The notes under the pieces were generated by a model. That model was not told where the DNA came from. It made no database searches and saw only the letters and a program-made list of their open reading frames with translations. This document shows positions 44,572 through 53,641 of a stretch of 64,000 nucleotides of DNA, one piece after another. The position numbers and the translations under genes are program-made. Origin of the DNA: Piscinibacter gummiphilus. Lineage in GTDB: Bacteria; Pseudomonadota; Gammaproteobacteria; Burkholderiales; Burkholderiaceae_C. The stretch lies in assembly GCF_002116905.1 (NCBI RefSeq), contig NZ_CP015118.1:3720001-3784000 (forward strand). The letters are read 5' to 3'. Position 1 is the first letter of the stretch, and each line of letters begins with the position of its first letter.

Positions 44572-44586
44572 CGGCGGCCGCGGGAT

Positions 44587-45129
44587 TCAGGCCGCGGCGG
44601 GCGACAGGCGCAGCACCTGCCGCACCTCCCGCAACTGGACCCCGCCCACGTTGACGACCTTGCGCGGACCGGCGTCGGCCTCGAAGCCCGCGCGGCGGTA
44701 GAACCTCAGCGCGCGTTCGTTGTGCTCGATGACCCACAGCGTGACGGACCGCGCGCCGTCGTCGGCCATGCGCTCGAGGGCCTCGTTCCACAAGGCGAGG
44801 CCCACGCCGCGCGACCAGTAGGCCGGCTCCACGTAGAACGCCCAGACTTCGGCGGCGCCGTCGTCGGCATCGCCGTCGCGGGACGGGCCGAAGGCCACGA
44901 ACCCGACGAGGTCGGGCCCCTCGTGGGCCACCACCAGTTCGGGACGCCGCTGGGTCATGGACGCGAGCCACATGGCCTCGCGGCGCTCGACCGACAGCAG
45001 CGACAGGTAGTTGGACGGCAGCATGTGCCGGTAGGCCTGCTGCCACGAGCGCACGTGCACCTCCGCGATGGCGCGGGCGTCGCCCAGGCAGGCCGGGCCG
45101 ATGTGGAGGGGCAGGCTGGTGTCGGACAT
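44587..45129 (-). CDS. GNAT family N-acetyltransferase
   Basis: A 180-residue acetyltransferase of the GNAT superfamily, acetyl-CoA dependent. Seen: VEPAYWSRGVGLALWNEAL (motif A, R-G-x-G-L/A) near residue 100, then SVTLWVIEHNERALRFYRRAGFEADA, the usual motif B. Substrate unknown. Start ATG at 45129. It is convergent with argD (15 bp apart) and just beyond the terminator of the amylase gene on the same strand. Confidence 0.9.
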   Translation of the reverse strand: MSDTSLPLHIGPACLGDARAIAEVHVRSWQQAYRHMLPSNYLSLLSVERREAMWLASMTQRRPELVVAHEGPDLVGFVAFGPSRDGDADDGAAEVWAFYVEPAYWSRGVGLALWNEALERMADDGARSVTLWVIEHNERALRFYRRAGFEADAGPRKVVNVGGVQLREVRQVLRLSPAAA

Positions 45130-45154
45130 GGTTCCTGCAATGCTGACGAAACAA

Positions 45155-45190
45155 CGAAAAATGCGCCCCCCTATGGTGTGGGGGGCGCAT
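45155..45190 (-). terminator. Intrinsic terminator of the amylase gene
   Basis: Read on the minus strand: stem ATGCGCCCCCC (45180-45190), an 8-base loop and GGGGGGCGCAT (45161-45171), followed by a run of T. It is a perfect 11-bp stem and lies 47 bases beyond the amylase stop. It separates that gene from the GNAT gene. Confidence 0.92.
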
Positions 45191-45236
45191 CGGGGGCCGG
45201 CGGCCACGTTGGCCGCCAGCATGCCGCTTGCCGCGG

Positions 45237-47885
45237 TCAGTTCACCGCTTCGAGCAGCACCACGCCGGCGCTGCCCACGTCGACGCTGGCCTTGCCGCCG
45301 GAGACGGAGGCGAGGGCGCCTGTGTACGCGTCACGCACCTGCTGGCCGTCGGCGAAGACGCCGCTGACCGTGATGGCCGCGCGGCCACCGGCACCGATCG
45401 CCACGACCACCTTGTCGGCATCCTTCACGCGCGAGAACGTGAAGGGCGCGTCGGCGAGCTTCGTGTGCGACCCCGCGCCCACGGCGACGTGGTTGTTGCG
45501 GAACTGGCCGAGCTTCTTCGCATGGGCGAGCAGCGCGGTGTTCGTGCTGCTCCAGTTCATGTCGCCGCGCCAGGCGTGGTCGCCGGTCCAGTTGCCCATC
45601 AGCGGACGCGCGCTCTCGTCGCCGTAGAAGAGCTGCACGCCGCCCGGGGCCAGCAGCAGGCTCGTGAGGCCGGTCTGCAGGTTGTTTCGGTCGAACAGGC
45701 CCTTGTCGTGGCTCGAGATGTACGACAGCACGTTGAACGGGATGCTGTTGTTGGCGTTCACCGTGGCGAGTTCGGTGTACGTGGCGTTGAGGCTGCCCAC
45801 GTTGCCGGCCGCGCCCTGGAAGTTGAAGTTGATGATCGAGTCGAAGCCGTTGTCGAAGTAGGCGGAGCGGCCCACGCCGTGACCCCACACCTCGCCGGTC
45901 ATCCAGAACGACTTGTCGCCGGACAGCACCGCGGCCTTGGCCGGGTTCTGCGCGATCCAGGCCGCACGGGCCTTCACGGCCTCGGCCTTCAGGTCCTTCA
46001 GCACGTTCATGTCCACGTGCTTGGCGGTGTCGACGCGGAAGCCGTCGATGCCGAACTCGCTCACGTAGTCGGTCAGCCACTTGATGATGTGGTTGGCCGG
46101 CGAGCGCGCCTTGCCGTTGGACGCGAACCAGGCGTCGAGCTTCTGCTGCTCTGCGGCCATGCGGCCTTCGCGGTTCCACTTCACCGACAGGATGGACGGG
46201 ATGCCCACGCTGTTCGCGACCTCGGTCTTGATGTCCGGCAGGAAGCCCACGCAGCCCTTGAGGCCGTCGGTGCCTTCGCACTGGTCATAGCCCGCGACGT
46301 TGTTCAGACGCACCCAGTCGCGCGTCCAGAACGTGTTCGCCCAGTTGCTGCTCGTGTAGTCGATGAACCGGCCGATGTCGTTGTTCCAGTCGGTCAGCAC
46401 GTCGGCCGACTTGTACGCCGTGGATTCCCAGCCGCTGTTGAGCTTGCCGTAGCCGTACTCGGCCATGTCCTTGATGGTCTCGTAGCCGGTGTGGTTGACG
46501 ACGATGTCCATCACGACGCGGATGCCCTGGGCGTGTGCGGTGTCGACCAGTTCCTGCAGGTCGGCGCGCGTGCCCATGTTCTTGTCGATCGCGGTCCAGT
46601 CGAGCGTGTAGTAGCCGTGGTAGCCGTAGTGCTTGGCCCCGTTGCCGCCGAACACGAACCCGTGGATCTGCTCGTACGGCGCGGTGATCCACAGCGCGTT
46701 GACGCCCAGGTCCTTGAAGTAGTTCGCCTTCAGCTTCGCGGTGATGCCCTTCAGGTCGCCGCCGTGGAAGCCGCTCGGCATCTGCGTGAGGTCGTTGCCG
46801 AAGGAGACGCAGGCCTGGTTCGACTCGCGGCAGTAGCTGCGGTCGTTCGACGTGTCGCCGTTGGCGAAGCGGTCGTTCAGCAGGAAGTAGACCGTGGCGT
46901 TGTCCCACGAGAAGACGGTCGACGAGACGGTCACCTCACCGGTCTTGATCGGCGGGCTGGCGGCCGCGCCGGACGTCAGGGGCACCGTGTTGCGTGCCAC
47001 CACCGAGTAGTTGTAGACGGTGTTGGGTGCGCCGGTGGTGTCGACGTAGCTGTTGGTGGCCGACGTGAAGGTCACCGTGCCACTGGTGCCGCCGGTGCGG
47101 GTGATGATGTACGAGAAGGTGCTCTTGTCCTCCGTCGACGCGGTCCACGTCAGGCTGACCGTGGTGCCGTTGACGGTGCCCACCAGGTTCGCGGGGTCGG
47201 TCGGCGGCGTGGTGTCGGGCTCGCCGCACGGGCTCGCCGCGTTGCCGGTCACGACGCCGTTGACCACGGTGGTGGTACCGGTGCCGAGCGCGTAGTTGCG
47301 GCCGCTGTTGTTGTCCCAGGTGGAGCCGTTGTTGAACGTGACGGCGAGGCCCGTGGCCTGGCCGAGCGACACCGTCTTCTTGCGCCAGCCCGTGCAGGCC
47401 GTGTCCATCGCGATGCCCGGCGGCGTGGTCCACGCGGCGCCGTTCGGGGCGTAGTGGATGTTGACGGTGGTCCACGACGTGTTCGGCTTGTAGAAGATCG
47501 TCGCGGTCTGTTCCGGCAGCACGACGCACGGGTCGCCCGCGTTCGCGGTGAGCACGCCGTTCTTCACACGGTGCACGCCCGCCGGCACGGTGTAGTTGCC
47601 GCCGCCGTTCGGGTTGTCCCAGGCGGAACCGTTGCCGTTGTTGAACACGGTCTGGAAGCTCGACCCGCCGAAGTCGAGCGTCTTCTTCGTCCAGTCCTTG
47701 CACGCGGCGTCCATCGGCACGCCGGGCACGGCGGTCCAGGTGCCGCTCGCGTTGTGGTGGATGTTCGGGCTGGTCCAGCCCTTGTACGGGGTGTAGTAGT
47801 ACACGGTCGCGGTGGCCGCGAGGACCCCCGGTGCGGCGCCGGCGATCAGCAGGCCGGCCAGCGCGTGAAAGCGCCACTGTTTCAT
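45237..47885 (-). CDS. Secreted alpha-amylase (GH13) with two starch-binding modules
   Basis: An 882-residue exported starch-degrading enzyme: signal peptide to ~24 (LAA), two tandem CBM25/26-type starch-binding modules (~24-122 and ~123-215, each with YYYTPYKGW- or IFYKPNTSW-type starts), a fibronectin type III module (~225-315), then the GH13 barrel and C-terminal beta domain. Catalytic regions: DIVVNHTG (region I), GFRVDTAKH (nucleophile Asp), MTGEVWGHG (acid/base Glu) and SYISSHDKG (third Asp). All present, so it should be active on glycogen or starch. AAGGGAG precedes the ATG at 47885. Confidence 0.95.
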   Translation of the reverse strand: MKQWRFHALAGLLIAGAAPGVLAATATVYYYTPYKGWTSPNIHHNASGTWTAVPGVPMDAACKDWTKKTLDFGGSSFQTVFNNGNGSAWDNPNGGGNYTVPAGVHRVKNGVLTANAGDPCVVLPEQTATIFYKPNTSWTTVNIHYAPNGAAWTTPPGIAMDTACTGWRKKTVSLGQATGLAVTFNNGSTWDNNSGRNYALGTGTTTVVNGVVTGNAASPCGEPDTTPPTDPANLVGTVNGTTVSLTWTASTEDKSTFSYIITRTGGTSGTVTFTSATNSYVDTTGAPNTVYNYSVVARNTVPLTSGAAASPPIKTGEVTVSSTVFSWDNATVYFLLNDRFANGDTSNDRSYCRESNQACVSFGNDLTQMPSGFHGGDLKGITAKLKANYFKDLGVNALWITAPYEQIHGFVFGGNGAKHYGYHGYYTLDWTAIDKNMGTRADLQELVDTAHAQGIRVVMDIVVNHTGYETIKDMAEYGYGKLNSGWESTAYKSADVLTDWNNDIGRFIDYTSSNWANTFWTRDWVRLNNVAGYDQCEGTDGLKGCVGFLPDIKTEVANSVGIPSILSVKWNREGRMAAEQQKLDAWFASNGKARSPANHIIKWLTDYVSEFGIDGFRVDTAKHVDMNVLKDLKAEAVKARAAWIAQNPAKAAVLSGDKSFWMTGEVWGHGVGRSAYFDNGFDSIINFNFQGAAGNVGSLNATYTELATVNANNSIPFNVLSYISSHDKGLFDRNNLQTGLTSLLLAPGGVQLFYGDESARPLMGNWTGDHAWRGDMNWSSTNTALLAHAKKLGQFRNNHVAVGAGSHTKLADAPFTFSRVKDADKVVVAIGAGGRAAITVSGVFADGQQVRDAYTGALASVSGGKASVDVGSAGVVLLEAVN

Positions 47886-48038
47886 TGCGAACTCCCTTGC
47901 AGGCGCAGCCCGTCCTCGCGGTGATGCACCTCTCTGGTTGGCGAGCGCGAGCGGGTGCCTGTCCTGGCGCCTGGACGTCGCGGATCCTCGAGCGCCACGC
48001 CGTGAAGAACTGCACGGCCGGGGGGCTCGACGGAGCGC

Positions 48039-48058
48039 ATTCTGAATTGATTCAGAAT
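48039..48058. promoter_or_regulatory. Perfect 20-bp palindrome between amylase and DUF1349 genes
   Basis: ATTCTGAAT, TG, ATTCAGAAT: 20 bases in the 246-bp divergent region, with every position symmetrical. It is AT-rich in a 70% GC genome and is the best operator candidate in this region. The protein that binds is unknown; no regulator gene is adjacent. Confidence 0.65.
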
Positions 48059-48131
48059 CGGTGGATGCCTGGGAGTTTCCCGGGGTGCGCTCGTGACGTA
48101 TCGTCACGTGATCGCCATCGACGAGACCCGC

Positions 48132-48707
48132 ATGTCCGAACACTTCACCTGGCTCAACGAACCCGCCCACTGGGCGTTCGAGGGCGGCCGGCTCACCGTC
48201 ACCACCGGCCGCGACACCGATTTCTGGCAGGACACCTGGTACGGCTTCCAGCACGCCAACGGGCACTTCTTCGGCACGCCGGTTTCCGGCGACTTCACGT
48301 TCCAGGTGAAGGTGGAAGGTGCGTTCGACACGCTCTACGACCAGGCCGGCGTGATGCTCCACGCGGACGACCGGCACTGGCTGAAGGCCGGCATCGAGTT
48401 CAGCGACGACCAGCCGGCCATCGGCAGCGTGCTGACCGCGGGCCGCTCCGACTGGGCCACCGGCGCCTTCCAGGGCGACCCGCGCCGCTTCTGGATGCGC
48501 CTCACGCGCCGCGGCGACGCGCTGCGCCTGCAGTACTCGGCCGACGGGCGCACGTGGCCGCTGCTGCGGCTCGCGGCCATCGACACCGCCCTGCCCTGGC
48601 ACGTGGGCGTGATGTGCTGTTCACCGACCCGCGCGGGGCTGTCGGTGACGTTCAGCGAGATGACGCTGTCCCCGCCGAACGGCAAGGACCTGCACGACCT
48701 GAGCTGA
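48132..48707 (+). CDS. DUF1349 domain-containing protein (concanavalin-like fold)
   Basis: A 191-residue cytoplasmic protein of the DUF1349 family, a beta-sandwich related to concanavalin-like lectins and found near carbohydrate genes. Seen: FTWLNEPAHWAFEGGRLTV, TGRDTDFWQDTWYGF, QAGVMLHADDRHWLKAGIEF, QYSADGRTWPLLR. Start: the ATG at 48132 begins the usual family N-terminus MSEHFTWLNEP; a GTG at 48093 is less likely because a strong hairpin (48092-48108) covers it. Function is unknown. It directly abuts the convergent DUF808 gene. Confidence 0.85.
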   Translation: MSEHFTWLNEPAHWAFEGGRLTVTTGRDTDFWQDTWYGFQHANGHFFGTPVSGDFTFQVKVEGAFDTLYDQAGVMLHADDRHWLKAGIEFSDDQPAIGSVLTAGRSDWATGAFQGDPRRFWMRLTRRGDALRLQYSADGRTWPLLRLAAIDTALPWHVGVMCCSPTRAGLSVTFSEMTLSPPNGKDLHDLS

Positions 48708-49631
<924 letters not shown>

Positions 49632-49699
49632 GGCGAAAGGTCCTCCGTGAATGTGGTTGTGGCCCGCATCGTAGCGGAAGCCACCCCCATGCCCCGGAC

Positions 49700-50104
49700 T
49701 CACGCCACCGAAAGGAACTCCACCCAGTTGCCGTCCGGGTCGGCCACGATGCCGATCTGGACGCCCGGACGCAGCTCGCGCGCCTTGACCACGACCTTGT
49801 GGCCGGCGGCCTCCACCTTCGCCAGCACGTCGGCGAGGTTGTCGATGGTGATGGTCCAGTAACGGTAGCCCGTGGCGCCCTGGATGCCGCCCTTCGGGGC
49901 CACGTCGGGCGTGCTGTCGGCCACCACCAGCTTGACCATGCTGTCGCCGCACATCAGCTGGTGCATCACGCCGGCGCCGCCGGGCATGGGCATCTCGCGC
50001 AGGTAGGCGAGGCCGATCACGTCGCGGTAGAACGCCAGCATCGCCGGGCCGTTGGTGGTGACGATGCCGAGGTCGATGGCCTGTTTCTTCAGTTGCACGC
50101 CCAT
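49700..50104 (-). CDS. VOC/glyoxalase superfamily protein
   Basis: A 134-residue vicinal oxygen chelate protein; such small metal-binding proteins act as dioxygenases, lyases or resistance proteins. Seen: two beta-alpha-beta-beta-beta units starting AIDLGIVTTNGPAMLAFYRDVIGL and the end PDGNWVEFLS with the usual Glu metal ligand, and HQL for the His. Substrate unknown. ATG at 50104. It lies 52 bp from the histidine kinase gene on the same strand. Confidence 0.87.
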   Translation of the reverse strand: MGVQLKKQAIDLGIVTTNGPAMLAFYRDVIGLAYLREMPMPGGAGVMHQLMCGDSMVKLVVADSTPDVAPKGGIQGATGYRYWTITIDNLADVLAKVEAAGHKVVVKARELRPGVQIGIVADPDGNWVEFLSVA

Positions 50105-50156
50105 GTCGGTTCCAGGTGGGAGAGTGGGAAGGTGCCCACCCTAGCAGAGCCCCCGG

Positions 50157-51470
50157 TCAGGCGCTGTCGCCAAAGCGCACCGTGGCGCGCAGGCCACCGA
50201 GCGGCGACTCGGCGAGGTCCACCACCGCCCCGTGCCGCCGCGCCACGCTCGCGACGATGGCCAGGCCCAGGCCGCTGCCGCCCTCGTCGCCGCCGCCGTT
50301 CTGGCGGCGGTAGAAGCGGTCGAACACGCGGCTGCGTTCCGCGGGCGGGATGCCCGGGCCGTTGTCGTCGACCTGCAGCACGGGGACACCCCCTTCGCTG
50401 GCGACCCGCGCCACCACGTGCGCCCCCGGCGGCGCGTACCGCAGCGCGTTGTCGACGAGGTTGCGCGCGAGCACGCCCAGGGCCGTGCGGTCGCCCGTCA
50501 TCGGCACCGGGTCGTCGGCCAGCAGCTCCAGTTCCGAGCCGCGGGCCAGCGCGAACGGCACGGTGTCGACCAGGGCCTCGCGCACCACCTCGGCGAGGTC
50601 CAGCCGCACCGGCGGCGCCGCGGCGGCACCCGGTTCGCTGCGGGCCAGCGTGAGCAGCTGGCCGACCAGGCGCGTCGACCGCTCGATGCCCTCGCCCAGC
50701 GCGGCGATGGCCGCCGCGCGGCTCGCCTCGTCGGGCGCGCGCTGCAGCAGGCGCAGCTGCAATGTGAGCGCCGTGAGCGGCGAGCGCAGTTCGTGCGCGG
50801 CGTCGGCCACGAACGCCCGCTGCGTGTCGAAGGATTCGCCCAGTCGCACGAGCAGCCCGTTCATCGCGGAGACGAGCGGTTCCACCTCCACCGGCAGGCC
50901 CTCGGTGGGCAGCGGCGACAGGCCGTGCCCGTCGCGCTCGCGCACGCCCGCCACCACGCGGTTCAACGGCAGGAGCGAGCGCGACACCACCCACGCGCCG
51001 AACAGCGCGAGCACCGGCGCCACGAACAGCAGCGGCAGCACGCTGCGCAGCGCCGCGCCCGCGGCGAGGCGCTTGCGGATCACGACCGGCTGCGCCACCT
51101 GGATGACCCGGTCGCGCGTGGCCGTGCTGAAGGTGCGCCAGACCTGGTTGCCCACCTTCACCTCGGCCAGGCCGATCAGCGCGCGCGACGGCAGCTCGGG
51201 GTGGTCGCGGGTCGCGTAGATGGTGCGGCCGTCGACGCTCCAGATCTGCACCACGAAGTCGAGCTGGCCGTCGGCCAGCGCCTGCGCCTGGCTGGGCGCG
51301 ATCTCGCCCTGGTCGCGCAGGGAGAGCGCCATCTGGCGCAGCTGGTAGTCGAACAGGGCCTCGGTCTCGATCAGCACGTTGCGGTACGTGAAGCCGCCCA
51401 GCACCGCGGCCGCCGCCACGAGGATGGCGACGAGCGCGAGCACGAGCCGCCAGCGCAGCGAATTCATCAT
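50157..51470 (-). CDS. OmpR-type sensor histidine kinase (QseC/TctE-like)
   Basis: A 437-residue inner-membrane sensor kinase: membrane helix at ~10-28, periplasmic part ~30-150 (with WSVDGRTIYATRDHPELP), second helix at ~150-170, HAMP-like linker, then HisKA with phospho-acceptor His in VADAAHELRSPLTAL, N-box LVDNALRYAPPG, and DNGPGIPPAER. Its start overlaps the regulator stop by 4 bases. The arrangement is like QseBC or TctDE; the latter senses tricarboxylates, and a TctCBA operon is found 10 kb away, but no link is shown. Confidence 0.93.
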   Translation of the reverse strand: MMNSLRWRLVLALVAILVAAAAVLGGFTYRNVLIETEALFDYQLRQMALSLRDQGEIAPSQAQALADGQLDFVVQIWSVDGRTIYATRDHPELPSRALIGLAEVKVGNQVWRTFSTATRDRVIQVAQPVVIRKRLAAGAALRSVLPLLFVAPVLALFGAWVVSRSLLPLNRVVAGVRERDGHGLSPLPTEGLPVEVEPLVSAMNGLLVRLGESFDTQRAFVADAAHELRSPLTALTLQLRLLQRAPDEASRAAAIAALGEGIERSTRLVGQLLTLARSEPGAAAAPPVRLDLAEVVREALVDTVPFALARGSELELLADDPVPMTGDRTALGVLARNLVDNALRYAPPGAHVVARVASEGGVPVLQVDDNGPGIPPAERSRVFDRFYRRQNGGGDEGGSGLGLAIVASVARRHGAVVDLAESPLGGLRATVRFGDSA

Positions 51471-52168
51471 GCCCTGGACCCCGGCGCCGGGCCCACGAAG
51501 TAGCCCACGCCGCGCATGTTCCCGATGAAGTCGGCGCCGAGCTTGCGGCGCAGCTGGTGCACGTAGACGGACACCGCGTTGCTCTCGATCTCCTCGCCCC
51601 AGCCGTACAGCCGATCTTCCAGCTGCGCGCGCGACAGCAGCGCGCCGGGGCGCAGCATCAGCGCCTCCAGCACCGCGAACTCACGCGCGGACAGCAGCAC
51701 CGGCACGCCGTCGCGGGTCACCTGGCGCGTGGCCGGGTCCAGCGTCACGCCCCCGTGGGACAGCACCGGCTGGGCGCGTCCGCCATGGCGGCGCAGCACC
51801 GCCCGCAGCCGCGCACACAGTTCGTCGAGCTCGAAGGGCTTGACGAGGTAGTCGTCGGCGCCGGCGTCGAGGCCCTTCACGCGGTCGCCCAGCGCGTCGC
51901 GGGCCGTCAGCACGATGACGGGCGTGGGGTCTTCGCGCGAGCGCAGCTCCCGCAGCACGGCCAGCCCGCCCTCCTCCGCCGTGCCGCCGGCGCCGGTGCC
52001 CGGTGGCAGCCCGAGGTCGAGCAGCACGCCGTCGAACCGTTCGGTGGCCAGCGTGGCGCGGGCGGAGGCCACGTCGCGCACCCAGTCGACGGCATAGCCT
52101 TCGAGGCGCAGCGCGCCGCGCAGGCTCTCGCCGATCATCCGGTCGTCTTCCACCAGCAGCAGGCGCAT
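51467..52168 (-). CDS. OmpR-family response regulator
   Basis: A 233-residue response regulator with receiver (phospho-acceptor Asp51 in GVLLDLGLPPG) and winged-helix output domain (~140-228; VTLDPATRQVTRDGVPVLLSAREFAVL, and YVHQLRRKLGAD). A Gly/Glu-rich stretch of ~10 residues (GTGAGGTAEEGG) follows the phosphorylation site where relatives are shorter. The ATG at 52168 is chosen because MRLLLVEDD is the normal family start; the frame is open upstream into the divergent region. Cotranscribed with the kinase. Confidence 0.93.
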   Translation of the reverse strand: MRLLLVEDDRMIGESLRGALRLEGYAVDWVRDVASARATLATERFDGVLLDLGLPPGTGAGGTAEEGGLAVLRELRSREDPTPVIVLTARDALGDRVKGLDAGADDYLVKPFELDELCARLRAVLRRHGGRAQPVLSHGGVTLDPATRQVTRDGVPVLLSAREFAVLEALMLRPGALLSRAQLEDRLYGWGEEIESNAVSVYVHQLRRKLGADFIGNMRGVGYFVGPAPGSRA

Positions 52169-52262
52169 CGGGGCCGTCGGGGTTGTTTCAGTCTGAAAAG
52201 CATACCGCGCCCGGCCCCGCCCGTTGTATCGTGGCGAGCCGTGCCGTTGTGCGCCACCCGCC

Positions 52263-53618
52263 ATGACCCTGATGCCCCAAGCCCTGCGCAACACCCTGCT
52301 GTCGTTCCGGGATGTCCTGGCCACCGCCGGCCCTTTCATCCTGATCACCGTGGTGCTGCTGGCCATCGCCTACTGGGTGCTCGACCCCACGCCGCCCCGC
52401 AAGGTGGTGCTCGCCACGGGCGTCGAGCAAGGCGCCTACGCCGAGTTCGGCCGCCGCTACGCCGAGATCCTCAAGACCCACGGCATCACGGTGGAGCTGC
52501 GCAACACCCAGGGCGCCGCCGAGAACCTGCAGCTGCTGCGCGACCCCGACTCGGGCGTCGACCTCGCGTTCGTGCAGGGCGGCGCCGATGCCGAACGCCC
52601 CGGCGAGGCGCCCGAGGAAGACCTGGTGTCCCTCGGCAGCCTGTTCTACGAGCCGCTGTGGGTGTTCTACCGGGAAGACTCCGCGCAGCGCCTCATCAAG
52701 GCGCCGCTGGTCAACGGCCTGTCGCAGCTCCACGGCTGGAAGATCAACTTCGGCGCGCCGGGCAGCGGCGTGCCGAACCTGATGGCGCGCCTGATCGATG
52801 CCAACCGCATCGACCCGGCGGCACTGACTCAGATGAAGATGACGCAGACCCCGGCCGTGGTCGCGTTGCTGGAAGGCCAGATCGACGCCGTCGCCCTCGC
52901 CTCGGCCCCCGAGTCGGTGATGGTGCAGATGCTGCTGCAGACCCCCGGCATCAAGCTGCTGGACGTGGCCCAGGCCGACGCCTACTCCCGCCGCTTCTCG
53001 TTCCTGACCCCCGTGATGCTGCCGCGCGGCGTGGTCGACCTCGCGTCCGACCTGCCGTCCACCGACGTGCACCTGATCGCCCCTACCGCGTCGCTGGTGG
53101 CCCGCGAGAGCACCCACCCGGCGCTGATCCAGCTGTTCCTGCAGGCCGCGCAGAAGGTGCATGGCGGCGCGGGCTGGTTCCAGCGCAAGGGCGACTTCCC
53201 GAACGCGCGCGGCGACGAACGGCCGCTCGCCGCCGAGGCCCAGCGCTACTACCGCAACGGGCCGCCGTACCTGCAGCGCTACCTGCCGTTCTGGCTCGGC
53301 AACCTGATCGACCGCATGTGGGTGGCGCTGGCGTCCATCATCGTGATCCTGATCCCCCTGTCGCGCGTGATCCCGCCGCTCTACGAGTTCCGCATCCGCT
53401 CGCGCGTGTTCCGGTGGTACGGCCAGCTGCGCGCCGTCGAGAACGCGATGGGCCGCCGTCCGGGCGACGAACTCAGCCGCGAGCTCGACGACATCGAGCA
53501 CAAGGTCGAGCGCGTGAGCGTGCCGCTCAGCTACGCCGACGAGCTGTACGCGCTGCGCAGCCACATCGACATGGTGCGCCGCAAGCTCTCCGGAGCATCC
53601 GCCCCCGCCGAGGGGTGA
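52263..53618 (+). CDS. TAXI family TRAP-type solute-binding protein
   Basis: A 451-residue substrate-binding protein of the TAXI (TRAP-associated extracytoplasmic immunogenic) family. Seen: one N-terminal membrane helix (~20-42), the binding domain ~50-340 with VVLATGVEQGAYAEFGRRYAEILK, and an unusual C-terminal segment with a second helix (~361-385; VALASIIVILIPLSRVIPPLYEFR) and a cytoplasmic tail. So it is membrane-anchored at both ends rather than free in the periplasm. No TRAP permease genes are adjacent. Ligand unknown. ATG at 52263. Confidence 0.88.
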   Translation: MTLMPQALRNTLLSFRDVLATAGPFILITVVLLAIAYWVLDPTPPRKVVLATGVEQGAYAEFGRRYAEILKTHGITVELRNTQGAAENLQLLRDPDSGVDLAFVQGGADAERPGEAPEEDLVSLGSLFYEPLWVFYREDSAQRLIKAPLVNGLSQLHGWKINFGAPGSGVPNLMARLIDANRIDPAALTQMKMTQTPAVVALLEGQIDAVALASAPESVMVQMLLQTPGIKLLDVAQADAYSRRFSFLTPVMLPRGVVDLASDLPSTDVHLIAPTASLVARESTHPALIQLFLQAAQKVHGGAGWFQRKGDFPNARGDERPLAAEAQRYYRNGPPYLQRYLPFWLGNLIDRMWVALASIIVILIPLSRVIPPLYEFRIRSRVFRWYGQLRAVENAMGRRPGDELSRELDDIEHKVERVSVPLSYADELYALRSHIDMVRRKLSGASAPAEG

Positions 53619-53641
53619 ACCGCCGAGCCTAGAATTTGCCC

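Noticed and set aside
48092..48108. CGTGACG/CGTCACG hairpin as a terminator
   Set aside because: Stem of 7 bp with a 3-base loop and no T-run; it lies at the start of the DUF1349 region and more likely only argues against the GTG at 48093 as start.
50157..52168. The two-component pair as TctDE controlling tctCBA
   Set aside because: The operon lies about 9 kb away with unrelated genes between; sequence similarity alone cannot support this link.
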